This document shows positions 10,825 to 22,899 of a stretch of 64,000 nucleotides of DNA, piece after piece. The notes below the pieces were generated by a model. It was not told the DNA's origin and made no database searches. It saw nothing but the letters and a program-made list of their open reading frames with translations. The stretch's first letter is position 1, and each line of letters opens with the position of its first letter. Made by a program: the position numbers and the translations under genes. The stretch spans positions 336,380,793 through 336,444,792 of the forward strand of contig NC_081408.1 in NCBI RefSeq assembly GCF_030272615.1. Direction: 5' to 3'. This stretch comes from Cryptomeria japonica. Lineage: Eukaryota > Streptophyta > Pinopsida > Cupressales > Cupressaceae.

Positions 10825-10866
10825 TTGTTCTTCGGAGCTACCTTCTCTGTTTTTGTTTGGGAAGTC

Positions 10867-13131
10867 ATGTCCGCGGGAAGTTTTTCAGCGTTGATTGTGT
10901 TGCAAGATTTTGCGCTGCGTGTCCCACTAGAATGGTTGGTGAGGATTTTAGTACTGACTAGCATGATGTTGCAGCTTGTTCTGGTTGTTCTGGGTGCACG
11001 CAGATATCTTAGTTCAAGTGGCCTTTTGCGTTTTATGGTTTGGGGAGCCTACATTTCTGTGGACGCCGTGGCCATTTCTGCACTTGGGACCATGATGCAC
11101 AGCGATCGGAGAGAGATGTATGGAATATGGGCTCCATTGTTACTCATGCATTTGGGAGGACCAGATGCTATAACTGCCCATTCCATGGCTGACAATGAGC
11201 TCTGGTTGAGACATGGATTCAATATGGTTTATCAAGTCTGCATGGCAGTGTATGTCATATATGCATCATCACTGAAAGGCTACCCATTAGCTGCTGCTAT
11301 TCTTCTGCTGCTTGTAGGATTTATTAAGCATGCAGAAAGAACGCTTGCTTTGAGGTATGGTAATTATCTTCGAATTGCCATATCAAATCTGTCAATTTCT
11401 AAATATATGGAGATAAAAGGTGTTGCAGAAAAGTGGAAGTATGTTGTTATGGGAGAGGATCAAGTGGAGAGAATGATAGAAAAGGAGCAGGTCTCCTCTT
11501 CACGGAAAGGAAGAGAGAAAAAAGAAGAGTCAGAGATTTCAAAAATAGTAACTATTGAGGATATTAGAGATAGAGACTACGATCTGTGTGTTTCCCATGC
11601 GTTGTTCAAAATGTATAAGCGGAGGTTTGGGAGTTTGTATTTTGTTGAAGGGGATTGGAAAGAGACCAGAGCTTTTTGGGTTAACCGTAGTGAAGGAAAG
11701 GCATTCAAAATTGTAGAGATGGAGTTAAAATTCATGTACGATGCTCTATTCTCCAAGTACAGCAACCCATGGTTCACTAAGTGGGGAATGGTTCTGCGCT
11801 TTCTCAACATTACTCTAATGGGAGCGGCAGGGTATCTGATTTTGGGGGAGAAAGAAACCAGACAAGCACAGAGGATGGTGACATACGTTGTGATTTCAGT
11901 AGCGTTTGTGGTTGAGCTCTTGCAGACATGGCGAGTTGTAGTTTCCGACTGGACCAGGGTCCACTTAAGTTGTGCTTATGTTGTGGGATCTAGGCGCCGA
12001 GAAAGCCATATTGTTGAGTGGTGCAGATTGAAGGTGATAAAGATTACTATGGATGTGCTAGACAAGTTTGAGGATATTGTTGGAGGAAATAGATACTTGA
12101 GCAAGGTAGTTGGAGGAAACAGATACTGGAGCAATCAAGTTCTGCAACACTGCCTGACAGAGACTTGGCTTAATAGATCTCCTCTAATGTGCAAGATGGC
12201 TGGACTTTTCCCGAAGCCAGGCAGTTTTATTGTAAACTGGTACATCAAAGTAAGGCATACCCACAGCGTGCCTGTCGAAGATAATCTCAAAAGGCTCATT
12301 TTTGAAATCCTCAAAGAGACATGTTCAGAGAAGTATAGTACTGAAGAATGCAAAGAGAATGTTTACAACTTTGAGAAGAATCTGTTTCGAGGAGAATCTG
12401 AAATCCTGAAGTTTTTCGAGTCGCATAGCAATCTGGAGGAGGTCATTCTGATGTGGCATATAGCTACCACTTTATGTGACTGGCAGAATGAGAATGAGAT
12501 AGAATTGTCCCAACAGAATGGGACAGAGAAAGAATTGCTGCAACAGAATGTTAAGTTGAGTAGAATACTGTCGAAGTACTGTGCATATCTGCTGCTGTCA
12601 CGCCCAAATCTTTTGCCTGTCCGCCCCAAGGTGGCAAGGATTGTATACATGCAAGTTGTGAACCAACTTCTCGACACAGTTACCTTGGGCAGTATTCTTG
12701 AGAAAAATCCTGAAGATCTGTTAGGCTGCAATGATGATCTGTTAGGCTCCGGGGCAAAACTAGCTCACCAGCTGCTGAAGAAACAAAAAGGTGATATGTG
12801 GAAGTTATTGGCGGAGTATTGGGGTAAGTTGGTAATATACATAGCGGTGTACAATAAGGCAATATTTCATGCAGAGTGCTTGGCTGCTGGAGGAGAATTT
12901 CTGAGTCTAGTGTGGGTTTTATTGGGTCATATGGGATGTGGAGAACAGTCTGACTCCGCTGTAATCAAGAAAGTAGAGATGCTGTCGGATAAGGTTTTTG
13001 CAGAAGCCGAGAGGAGTACTGCACAAGATCCAGCTGCAACGGAGAAGACTGAGAGTGATCTTGAAAACGAATCAACTGTAACGAAGAAGATTTCAGGTGG
13101 TTCTGAAATTGAATTAGCCGAACCGAATTAG
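10867..13131 (+). CDS. DUF4220-DUF594 membrane protein, copy 1
   Basis: This is an intronless gene of about 754 codons from the first in-frame ATG (MSAGSF). The frame is open further upstream, but no ATG precedes this one after the TGA at 10822-10824, and copy 2's start Met is Phe here. The N-terminal half is DUF4220: hydrophobic helices near residues 24-43, 57-77, 121-137 and 140-155, with the family signature WAPLLLMHLGGPDAIT and DNELWLRHGFNMVYQV. Two further helices (about residues 315-333, RFLNITLMGAAGYLIL; about 340-357, MVTYVVISVAFVVELL) precede a cytosolic-looking region. DUF594 lies at about 565-690 (LSKYCAYLLLSRPNLLP; HAECLAAGGEFLSLVWVLLG). The biochemical function of the family is unknown; a membrane location is inferred. 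The coiled-coil tail is cut short by TAG, although similar codons continue after it. Confidence 0.75.
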   Translation: MSAGSFSALIVLQDFALRVPLEWLVRILVLTSMMLQLVLVVLGARRYLSSSGLLRFMVWGAYISVDAVAISALGTMMHSDRREMYGIWAPLLLMHLGGPDAITAHSMADNELWLRHGFNMVYQVCMAVYVIYASSLKGYPLAAAILLLLVGFIKHAERTLALRYGNYLRIAISNLSISKYMEIKGVAEKWKYVVMGEDQVERMIEKEQVSSSRKGREKKEESEISKIVTIEDIRDRDYDLCVSHALFKMYKRRFGSLYFVEGDWKETRAFWVNRSEGKAFKIVEMELKFMYDALFSKYSNPWFTKWGMVLRFLNITLMGAAGYLILGEKETRQAQRMVTYVVISVAFVVELLQTWRVVVSDWTRVHLSCAYVVGSRRRESHIVEWCRLKVIKITMDVLDKFEDIVGGNRYLSKVVGGNRYWSNQVLQHCLTETWLNRSPLMCKMAGLFPKPGSFIVNWYIKVRHTHSVPVEDNLKRLIFEILKETCSEKYSTEECKENVYNFEKNLFRGESEILKFFESHSNLEEVILMWHIATTLCDWQNENEIELSQQNGTEKELLQQNVKLSRILSKYCAYLLLSRPNLLPVRPKVARIVYMQVVNQLLDTVTLGSILEKNPEDLLGCNDDLLGSGAKLAHQLLKKQKGDMWKLLAEYWGKLVIYIAVYNKAIFHAECLAAGGEFLSLVWVLLGHMGCGEQSDSAVIKKVEMLSDKVFAEAERSTAQDPAATEKTESDLENESTVTKKISGGSEIELAEPN

Positions 13132-13870
13132 GTTTTGGGTAATTTTGAAAAGGAATTAGCTGTAACAAAGAAGATTTTGCATGATGTTAAAAGAAGAATT
13201 GGGTCCCTTCGTAAAGAAATAATTAACAGAATAATGAAGCGACAATATGTATGTAGGGGACTGAAATAAGAGTTTTATCTGAAACAAACTGCTTGTAAGA
13301 AGAGAGCTTCACGAATAGTACTTTGAACCTCGTTTTTAAATGTTGATGTTTAACTGCTTAACAGGTGTATATTAGGAATAGCTTAAATACTATATAACGA
13401 TGAATGATATGCATGTCTTATATGATATAAAGTAGGTAAAATCGTTTTCTGAGATATGTTTCCACACAAATTAAGTTATATCATATATCTTTCTTGTGTT
13501 ATCTTATCATATGGGTTCTTTAAATTTATTTATAAGTTTACTTTCTATATCTAGTTATTTGTATCTTGATACAAACTCAATCCACAAATTCAGAATATTA
13601 TGATTTATAATATACATTTTCAGAATGTTTTAATAAATATTTCTTAATTCAACTTCATTATAAATATAAAATCTAAAATGCTATAACATTTAAAACTTCT
13701 ATTTCATTGATCACTTGTTTGTTTGATCACATGATGTTAAAAACATCTAATTTCTCTCAATATAGCATGATTTTTTTAACAACAACTTCATTTGATTCAA
13801 AACAATCATCAATCGCTCAGCTCAAACATTCAAACCTTGTTTGACTACTATTTTTTTGTGTGAACATTTA
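13132..13870 (+). other. 3' flank of copy 1, homologous to the copy 0 flank
   Basis: Just after the stop the frame still reads coiled-coil-like codons (FEKELAVTKKILHD) to about 13268. The following AT-rich DNA aligns with 5450-5918 and 8396-8650. No separate gene is present. GGGTTCTTTAAATTTATT is shared with the copy 0 flank. Confidence 0.6.
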
Positions 13871-16800
13871 TTTATACAATATTTTGAACATATTTGTGAT
13901 CTTTTATGAATTGGATGTACAATTCCATCCATAATTCAGTTGTGTATAATCTTTCATAGATTGTTTTTTCAATTCTCTATTCCAACACATATTTTAGGAT
14001 ATTTCTTCAATCCAATAATAGTACAAGAATGAAGATTCCAACACATTGGGATCTCCTTTGGGAGGTAACCCTTTAGTCTTATCCCTTAAAATAGCTTGTG
14101 ATCAACACCTCTATCTATCCCCTCGCTAATCATTATTTTCATTAGTGTTATCTTATCTTTTGTGGATACTTTTCTTGCAAAATCTCTTACTTCAAATATT
14201 TTATTCTTTGAGTGAAAATGTATGAATAATTCATAGAAGTTCATTTCAACAGTTCTATTACACTCATAAAATAATATTTTTTCCTTTCTTTTAGGTAGAA
14301 ATCATAGAATAATGAAGCATCTATTCTCTTATTGTGTGTTAAAAACATTAACATTTCCCTAAACAATTAAGTATACATGCATCTATAATCATAACTTAAA
14401 ATTGTATGTTTTCAGCTTATTATTAATGAACCTATCAACACTCCTTGATTCAATCAATATTTTTACTTTCTATTGTTTAAGGAAGCCCAATACCATAAGG
14501 GTTTTTGACATGTTAACACCTTATAGTGTATGGGAAGAAATAGTTAGTTGTATGTGTTTGAAGTCTTTTTCAGCCATTTCTACCTCTCTTTTTTCCTTTT
14601 CTTTTATTTAAAGCATTGAGATGTGAATACATGAAAATCTACTGGAGGTTGCCCAGAGAATGCTTCACATTTCTCTATGGATGAAGATATGAACCTACAG
14701 TACAAATATTAGCTTGTATGCACTATGAAAGATGTATCTCTTTTTTAAGGACACAAAAGTTTACCCAAATGTTTGGTAGTTGTAGTAAGTAGACAATGTG
14801 GTTGTATGTCAAAACTTATCTAGGAAATGCTCTGCATTTATCCACACTCATTTGTTTGCTTCTATGGTTTTGGGATGTGCTTATATTTTCTCTACTTCAC
14901 TTATTCTCAGTTTTCAAGTATTTAGACGTATTGCAAGTATAGATCAAATAGTTATATCACTTGACCATGTTTCCTAGCATGCATATGATGATTGGTTTCA
15001 ATATCATTGCATTTGTGATAGCTCAATTGAACACAATAGAATGAGTGAATGGTACAAAAGTGATACTGGAAGACACACGATGTTGTCTTGTGCTCCAAAT
15101 TTTTCTTCTTGTTTGTTCTTAAACTATTTGGGAACTGGATTAGATGTTTTATAAGGATAAGTGGTTATTTAGCCAACCAAAAATACTTGTGCTAATGCAT
15201 TGCAGTTTGTGCCAACATGGAGAGTTGAGATAAGGTGATTTTGGTCCATTATATCTCTTTCCTTGGTTCACATTTACTTCCTTTCCACCGCAAATATTTG
15301 GGGCCAACCTCCTTAGGGGATGCACATTTTATCTCTCCATGGTTCATCTTAGTCAACTTAGAGTATGTGCATCACCTTTTGATGTTATTGCAAGCATTGA
15401 GATGTCTTTTAAGATTGAATTAGGTCCTATTAATCCCTTGGATTGTATTGCATATAGTCTTATTTCTATGTTGATATTATTGGGGTCGATTCCTTGGATA
15501 ATACATGCTTCATTATATTTGGTTGGCCTAGAAAAGGTTTTGGTGCTTGCATGGGATATAAATGAAAGATCAAGTTAGTTGCAAGGTGTGTAGAAGTGTG
15601 TAGAAATTGTGGTAGTTGTCAAGTGTGCATAAAAATGTTTTATGCATATTGGAAGCAGTGAGATGAAGGTATCTACATTCAAATAAGTCCAAAAGTTTAC
15701 CAGAGGAAGTAAACCGAAGGCAATTGATGGTGTTGACCTATTGCAATAAAAATTCTTCAATCATTAATAATACTCTGAGGTTGCAACCTCTTCGGTAAGT
15801 GTTGAAATTCTTATGGAGTGGTGAACTTTCTTTTTTGTAGCCATAAAACCATAATTCAAAGAGTTGTAGCCCTAAAACAAAATTGTTTATATTATTGTGA
15901 GGTTAGATTTGGATTATAGCTCCAAGCAGCTTTCTCATGTGGTTTTTCACTTAAATCTGGTAGCTTCATGTGCTACAGTATTGAATGTTTGGTTCTTACT
16001 ATTTATTATTATTTCTAATCCACTTAAAGAAACTTGCAATTTTAAGTGGTGTTGAAGGAATTAAGATTTGGTTAAATATTGATTCACCCCCACCTCCCCC
16101 CCCCCACACACACACACCCTGCCCTCCTACCCCCCTTCCCTTAGTATTTTAATGTTCCTAATAGGAGGTTGCTTTGTGAAAGAACTAAAATACGACCGAA
16201 ATTTATTTCTACATCTTTTATCTCTTCATTACTCATGCACCATAATATATTATGGTGTTTACTCAATTCTATAATCAAACAAATTTCCTAATAATTTAAA
16301 TTGAATAAAATTTATATATACATATTGTTACAAATTCTTGGTACATTTTATCTCACAAAATCCAAAAAGGGATATTAGATTATTTTAGATTAAAGGTAGA
16401 AACTAAATAAAGTGAAGTCTACCCCTTAAACTCATTAATGATTTCCACCTCCAGGCCTATACTTTCTATAAAAAAAAAAATTAATGAAAGGATTTTGAAT
16501 AGTAATTAATGCATACTCTTATTATTTTCCATTATTCGCCAATATTTTCTACCAAAAAAAATTCGACAATAAAATTAATATTTTTCATTAAAAAAAAGAA
16601 AGATTCGTCAATAAAAATTATTATTTTCTTTTAAAAAATTATTGTTTTCACCAAGATTTTTTTAAAAAAAATTCAGAGGGGGTTTCTTAAAGTTTTCACT
16701 GCATGTGTATGTACATACATACATACGTGTGTGTGTGTGTGTGTGTGTGTGAATAGGTGGTATTGTTTTTTAAGTAGAGGGTATTAATGCTTTTAGTAAA

Positions 16801-17446
16801 GAGCATGTCTCATCTATATTATGTGGTTAGGGTATATAAAGATGCAACTTAATCAACAATAGAAATAAAAAGATTTTTATTTTATCAATAAAAAATACAC
16901 ATAATTAAACATACACAATCTTAATAATGATGTATAGTCAATATTATAATCAAACAAAATTTAAATAAATTGTGCATGATTTCTTTGAAAATCAATTACA
17001 CAAATACATTTACTATAAATTATGGAAGCCTAAGAATATAACAATTAGTTATTTCTTTTGCAATAGTAAAAGAATGACAAGTAGAGAATTAAGAAACCAT
17101 TTCTATGCTTCATGACAGGGACATAAATTCTTCTTTGAAAAAGATGAAAATCACTTATATGAAGAGCCACAAGAAGAATAAAGAAACCACCACTATGCTT
17201 GATGAGGACATAAATTTTTCTTTAGAAAAGATGAAAATAACTTAAAGAAAAGCCACAAGAAGAAAAAGAAACCATATCTATGTTTGATAAGAATGAAATA
17301 ATTTTTTTTATAAAGAAAGCTGAAAAAAACTTACATGAAGAATAAGAGAGTACGTGGAATAAAGATTAAGAGAGTACGTGGAATAAAGATTAAAAAGAGA
17401 AGATGGCAATGATAGTTAATAAATGAGCAAGAAATGGAACATCAGT
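13871..17446. other. Non-coding AT-rich intergenic DNA
   Basis: I see no supported gene. Short open frames (e.g. 14402-14611, 15235-15578) have no recognisable features. A C-rich run with a short CA tract lies at about 16085-16135, and A/T homopolymer runs are frequent at 16470-16680. Confidence 0.5.
16711..16750. repeat. Compound microsatellite (TACA)n(GT)n
   Basis: Four TACA units run directly into about twelve GT units. Confidence 0.95.
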
Positions 17447-17707
17447 CTAAGTAAAGCGACAAATCATGGAAAGAAAATACTGCTGTCCCACTGAAGTTTT
17501 CCAAAGTCGATACCATTCACTTATCAATCGATTCGAAAAACTTCTTTCTATGGTCGAAGTTCTTTTATTATTTAGATTTGAATAATTAAAAGTGCTAGGA
17601 AAACCACCACCAATTAGATGCTCCCACCCCAGTCCGTTAAAACAAAAATCGTGTTCTTCAAGGGAGATAAATTGTTTATAGTTAAAATCAGCTTGGCAGT
17701 GCATCAC
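17447..17707 (-). other. Unassigned open frame, 86 codons
   Basis: An isolated minus-strand frame begins MMHCQADFNYKQF and contains RLISEWYRLWKTSVGQQYF. It is less AT-biased than its neighbours, and its amino-acid composition looks more protein-like than that of random frames here. I do not recognise it. No neighbouring exon or second copy was found, so it may be a gene fragment or chance. Confidence 0.2.
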
Positions 17708-17779
17708 GGAAAGGGATTACCTCTTTTAGATTCAATATACATTGAACGGATTGTTAGAATTTTAATTTCTTAAAATATT

Positions 17780-18684
17780 GAGCAGACTTGGAGCTAATTA
17801 ATAATAATACTTGGTTTTTTTTTGTTTGTATTTTTTTTTTTGCCTTTTGGAGCATATGATATATAGAATTTATTTGCACTGTTTGTGTAATATAATTTTT
17901 ATACAATATATTGATATATATGTTATGAATTTATTTAAAGTTGTGAATTTTTTTTTATTTTTAAATTTATTTTATGTTTTATGCAATTATAAGTTTTTAA
18001 TAATATTTATAGGTCATTGTTCTAATTAGTTTATAATAGGAGGTTCTTGGAAAAGGTTGAACTTCTAAGTTTTTGTTTCAGTAATGGATTGATGCTACAC
18101 ATGTTATTGTGTCTTTGTAAAATTTAGTGTGTCATCTTGTATTTTGCTTCTTATCTTTGAAACTTGGGTGTTAAGGAGGATGAGACAGTCATTGTCTATA
18201 TTCTATTCATTTGGAAGATGTTCTTGATACTTTTGTGAAGCTTGTGATAATATTGAGATTAAGTTGTGAAAGCAATTTTGGTACCCCTTATGTTTGGTTC
18301 ATAGATTTCTTGGAACTTCCTTTCTCTCTTGCAAGGTAGATGAGAAGTGGGAGAATGTTGAGATTAGTTGTGTCATACAACTTATACTTTATAATTTTTA
18401 GTATTTAGTTATTTTTGTTTATTATTTATTTTTCTTCATTTAAAAAATGGATTTTTGCATTTATGATGGTCTTTGTACTATGGATATGCCTTTGAATGAG
18501 ATGTGTTAAAAGTTGAAAGAGCATCTAATGTTGTTATTTCATTGTGAGAAGTGGAAATTACTTATAATAGATTTTATTACATGTGTAAGAGAATGATTGT
18601 AAGGATTTACATGGCATGCTAGTAATTAGAAAGTGTGAAAAAGGATCTTTGATAATGTATCTAAGAAGTTATTTATCCATTTAA
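17780..18684. other. Non-coding AT-rich DNA left of LINE copy II
   Basis: No gene is supported. The DNA is T-rich with short frames only. Confidence 0.45.
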
Positions 18685-18940
18685 GACTTGGGTAACTATT
18701 TTTTATTAAGGAAAAAATAGGTTTTAAAGGGACCCAAAACCCTTTAACAATATCAAAGCTCAATGAAGTCTTAACAAGAAATCAATCCAACAATGAGCAC
18801 AAAGACTGAACAATGCCATTATAGAAATAAAAAAACATTACATCAAAGGGGAAAAGATTAGACAGAGCAAAAAACCAACATAAGAGAAAGAGCACAAAAC
18901 ATAGAAAAGCCAACAAAGAACCAGCACCAGAATAGTAACC

Positions 18941-19842
18941 CTAGTCCAACAACTTCATGGACTGTTCCATCTCTTTTTCAATCGCAATCATTGTTTTAGT
19001 GATCTTCTTGAGCTTCTGAAAGTCACGAGGAGGTCCAGCTGCCTTTCTCTTCAATGTACCTTTGGTCCTTTTGTTGGGTCCCGAAGAAGTATCCTATTCA
19101 GCATTGGCATCAACATCCACCACTTCCTTCAATTGGAACTACTCTTCAAACCTATTAATAATATTCTTAAAAATTTCCAAAGTGGAACTGATCACTCCAT
19201 GACTAGTTTTAACAACCATCTTGATGGACTCCTTGATTTTAGCATTTTCACTTTCCAGAGTTTCCATCCTGGCTTCATAAACCTTCTTGAAATTGTCAAA
19301 AGCCTCCATAGTAGTATTAAGACATTCAATAACAGAAGCCATATCCTTCTCAAACCTGAGAGTCATCTCATCCACCCCCTACACTTTTTCCATCTACTTG
19401 ACTTTATCTTTAACAATTTCCAGACTGTTGCTACCAACTCTTTGTTTAAGTTGAATATTCTTAATCTCACGGAAGATCCATTTAAATATCCACAGCCCCA
19501 TTTCTAGCCTAAACAAAAACATCATGACAGACTCCTTATCAAACCAAACAAAAAGTTAGGAATGATGAAGAAAGCTTACAAAGGGTCGGTGTTTCTCAGG
19601 GTTTTGATCAAGAAGGGACTAACTAGAAGAAGAGGGAGAAGGACTCTTGTCCTAACTATGAAGATTGTTAACCAAAGCTCTAGCAAGGTTAGGATCAATT
19701 TGGTGAACAGGGGGTGAGCCATATTTCTAGGGTTTTTATAATTAGGTCTCTTAGCAGCACTGGATTTCCCCTTATTTTTATAAGTGGTCGAAGAGGGAAT
19801 GAATTCCTCATCCTCGATCTCAGCGTGATACTCATCCTCCAA
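18941..19842 (-). pseudogene. LINE coiled-coil segment ending the downstream ORF (copy II)
   Basis: After an acidic stretch (EDEYHAEIEDEEFIPSS) come a basic, Lys-rich part and a coiled coil of about 80 residues (ECLNTTMEAFDNFKKVYEAR, METLESENAKIKESIKMV). A basic segment (NKRTKGTLKRKAAGPPRDFQ) and another helix ending MEQSMKLLD follow, with the stop at 18941-18943. The same order in copy I argues that this is a real part of the element. Confidence 0.6.
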
Positions 19843-19861
19843 AGAATGAGAGTCCTTTGTA

Positions 19862-20593
19862 TCAGAATTAACCTAACGGGGAGGGGAAGTTATAGGAGGC
19901 AGAGATTTCACATGCTCAAAGATAAGAAGAATGATACCTTCATGCAAAATAGGGTTTTTAACAAGATCCTTCTTATGATCAGTCATGCTAGTATTCAAAG
20001 ATCTCACAAGAAAAAAGGGAAAAGAAAATCTCAATTTATGACAAAAGTGGTTTAGGAGAGAAAAATGATAGGAAAAAGCTCTGGTGTACCTCCCATCAAG
20101 AGAAACATACTCCATAATCACCTTCATGACATTTCCTATCTTAATAAAATTTGGCCCCATCAATAGAGAGACTAGTGACCTATACGATTAGGTCCTCATT
20201 GATGATCATTTCTCTACCAAATAGGGTGACAGAACCCTTTTTATAATTTTTGACAAAATATTTAGTTATCTTCGCTTTCATCCCATGTAACTTCTCGACG
20301 TAAATAGTAAAGCCACCGTTCTCTAAAATTCACCATATAGTTTGATTGCTGCTCAACACAATACAATCCATGGGCTCCACACACTTCAAATCTCTACTCA
20401 TTTTATCACAACCACTGTAACCATAAGCCACTCTGCAAATAGCCAAACCACTACAATTCTTCAACCAAAAATTGATAGCAATTTGTTTGTGAATGTGCCT
20501 TAATCCAAAACTTGCCAAGAAAGTGTGCAGAAAGAAGGCTCTAGAATAGCAATTACTTCTAGTCTTCCATGAAATGTCCTTCGCATGCCACAC
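19862..20593 (-). pseudogene. LINE downstream ORF, gag-like region (copy II)
   Basis: Open pieces 20593-20330 and 20163-19873 plus the sequence between them give one broken frame. It contains GGFTIYVEKLHGMKAKITKY, VTSLSIDGAKFYKDRK, LLDGRYTRAFSYHFSLLNHF and FFLVRSLNTSMTDHKKD. It aligns with copy I, and its position 3' of RNase H is the same. No named domain is recognised; the sequence resembles repetitive hypothetical proteins of plants. It is likely a structural or nucleic-acid-binding protein of the element, which is inference only. Confidence 0.6.
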
Positions 20594-20626
20594 ACACTTA
20601 ATTATGTTTTCAAAAAATCGCAGGGG

Positions 20627-20940
20627 CTAACCCCTCACTTCATTGTTCAACTTGTCCCCTTTTTTCCAAATTAGCTTTTCATGGGCTTTAACTCCTAGGT
20701 TAGCAAAATAGTCTGACACCTTATTATTTTCTCTAAAAGTATGAGAAATTTTACATTCTTCAAAAGTATTGATTATTGAATGAGATAAATTTATCCAATT
20801 AGCAATATTCCAAGAGGAACTAGATTCTTTTTTAAGACATTGAATAATATTTTTAGAATCCCCTTCAATCCATACCTTAGTGCAATTCATATGTTTGGCA
20901 ATCAAGAGGGCCTAATAGGCTCTTATGGCTTCAGCAATGT
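20627..20940 (-). pseudogene. LINE RNase H domain (RVT_3), C-terminal part
   Basis: The frame reads VHIAEAIRAY, a stop, then ALLIAKHMNCTKVWIEGDSK, NIIQCLKKESSSSWNIANW and KISHTFRENNKVSDYFANLG. These are hallmark segments of the plant non-LTR RNase H: AEA-x-A-x-x-x-ALL-x-A, (W/I)EGDS, and the REN(N)-x-x-(A/S)D-x-(L/F)AN-x-G ending that carries the last catalytic Asp. One stop breaks the frame and the N-terminal part is missing. Confidence 0.85.
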
Positions 20941-20952
20941 GGACTTGGGTAA

Positions 20953-21810
20953 ATGTTTTTTACTCTTATAATGCACTATTTTTGTTGTCTCGTGAAGATA
21001 GATGTCTATTCATGAGAAAGGTCCTAAAGCTTTCAAAAATATGCTACTCTTAGAAACATTTCATGAGGATTTTTTCCTTATTGACTACATGGCTCAAGAT
21101 TTTATCTAGTAGATTTTGGAAACTAATTATAGTTTGTTGGATGCCCTACCCTGTATATTAGAGGTAGAGGGTAATTGTTAGGAATGAGAGGTGTTGATTT
21201 TTCTTTGTAGGGGTCTATTATTTTATATTCTATAAAGGAGAAAGATCTTGATCTTTATATTAATGATTTGAGGTTGCAAGTGTATTATGACTGTGTTTAT
21301 GGTTTTTGAATGATGAATTGGTTTGGGGCTTAAAAACTAAGGGTGTTATTTTCTACCTAAAAATATTTATCCTTCCATCTATTGACATCTCTTTTCTATT
21401 TATGTTTCTCCTATTCTTTGTTATTCTTCTTCTTAGAAGTGTTAATTTACATATTGTTACATTACTAAAATTTACTTAGATCTAATATTTGCATTATTTT
21501 TCTCTAAGGGTTAATGTAAAAAATAAACTTTGGAGTCCACTGTAATTGCACACTTGTAGGCACTTGTATCAAGCATTTTATTTAGTAAATATTTGACCTT
21601 CCTGAGCTTCTATCTTTTTCTTTTTAGCTCTGATTTCACTTTTGTTCATGATTTTAAAATCTTGGCATCATTATCGATAAATGAACCTTTTTTTAGATTG
21701 TTTGGTCAATTTCTTAGTGAGGCACTCTTATAACCTATCATGTCTGGGGCATGTTTTTATGTGATTTTTTCTCAATTTTCTTTGAAACAATGCTCTAAAT
21801 CACATTTTCT
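20953..21810. other. Non-coding DNA right of LINE copy II
   Basis: No gene is supported. The last part could be the 3' internal region of the LTR element whose polypurine tract lies at 21811. Confidence 0.4.
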
Positions 21811-21826
21811 CAAAGAGGGGGAAAAT
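21811..21826 (+). promoter_or_regulatory. Polypurine tract and LTR start of a diverged LTR element
   Basis: CAAAGAGGGGGAAAA is followed directly by TGTAGACCCTAAAAATTGG, the arrangement of a 3' polypurine tract abutting an LTR beginning TG. The LTR end was not located; AT-rich TTAATTAA-type DNA follows to about 22900. Confidence 0.4.
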
Positions 21827-22899
21827 GTAGACCCTAAAAATTGGTCAATTCTTGCATTCTTTATTTTTAACCTAATTGCGTGTATAGACTTTACTATTCA
21901 TCAATCCTATCTCACTTCTCCCTTCCCATTATCTTTCGTGTTGATATCATTTTCTCCCTATTTCGAGTTTGGGATATCATTTTTTCCTAAACTACATCCC
22001 ATCGATGTCAGTTCAACTCTATTTTGATCATGTAACATCAATTCATCCCAAAACCTATTTTGATGAGGTCAATTTGCTCCCGTTTTATCGCGCAACTTCT
22101 TTTTTCCCATTTTTTGTCTTGTTGGCATCCTTTTCTCCCAATTTTGAGTTTATGACATAATTTTGACCTCTTCTCTTGCCCCATGGCATCACATCAGTCC
22201 CATTTTATTCCTTTGACTTGCTTTGACCCAACTTGCTCACTTTTACCCCATTTAACCTAATTTCCCCATTTTCTATCTAAACCTTCCCAATTCTTCCCAA
22301 TTTCATCCAATTTGACCTAGTTTGACATAATTTGACCAAATTAAGGTCTCTAGACATCGGTTTGACTTAGTTCCCTTTTAGTTTTAATTAATTAAACCCC
22401 CATTCTTACTAAGAATTATTCTAATGTTAAATAAATAAATTTAATAATTATTTATTTGTCCCTTTTGTCTATTAATTAAATAAATTTATTTTGATTAATT
22501 AACCCATAAATGTGAATAATAAATTAATAAAATATATTTATTAATTAATTATATTTATATTCTTCTTAAATATAGATAATTAATTAATTTTATTTACTAA
22601 TTCATCTTTATCTTCTTTTTTTGTGAGATATTTAATACATTTTATTTATTAATTATCTCTATTTATCCTCTCATATGAGGATAATATCTACTATATACTA
22701 ATTTTAATTCTTCATAATAGCCTCCTAATTTTTGAATTTGAGAAACTAATATCTTTCCTTATTTTAATTGATTCTCAAAAATTAGTCTTTTTAACAATAT
22801 CTCATTTATCTTAATTTTAAATTTAAAAATGAGATATGCACATTCAAAAATTAGCTTTGTGCCATCTCTTCTTCTTTATCTCCTTCATCTTCATCCTTC

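Larger units (their letters stand above)
8920..10866 (+). repeat. 5' flank of DUF4220 copy 1, duplicated at 27490-28858
   Basis: Blocks at 8985-9260 (AATCAAGAATTCAATCATTT; GATTTCAAATGG; AACTACACATTAGA) and 9590-9930 match 27530-27810 and 28140-28560 in the same order and orientation, with many substitutions and indels. This is the upstream part of the tandem duplication unit that produced copies 1 and 2 and should include their promoters. AT-rich filler and a local triplication (10310-10770) separate the blocks from the gene. Confidence 0.7.
18696..20941 (-). mobile_element. 5'-truncated LINE with a 3' ORF after RNase H (copy II)
   Basis: The insert is bounded by an 11-bp direct repeat GACTTGGGTAA (18685-18695 and 20942-20952), with looser similarity continuing beyond it. 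Reading on the minus strand, it starts inside an RNase H domain, continues through a second conserved frame and a coiled-coil segment, and ends after a 3' UTR of about 245 bp in a TTAATAAAAAATAG tail. It is truncated farther into RNase H than copy I, so the two insertions are independent events of one family. Confidence 0.8.

Noticed and set aside
10825-10866. Upstream start of DUF4220 copy 1 at 10825
   Set aside because: The codon there is TTG, not ATG; the first usable ATG in frame is 10867.
21740-22160. Plus-strand frames next to the polypurine-like tract
   Set aside because: They cross the probable LTR boundary, are rich in Phe and Ser from T-rich DNA, and have no domain.
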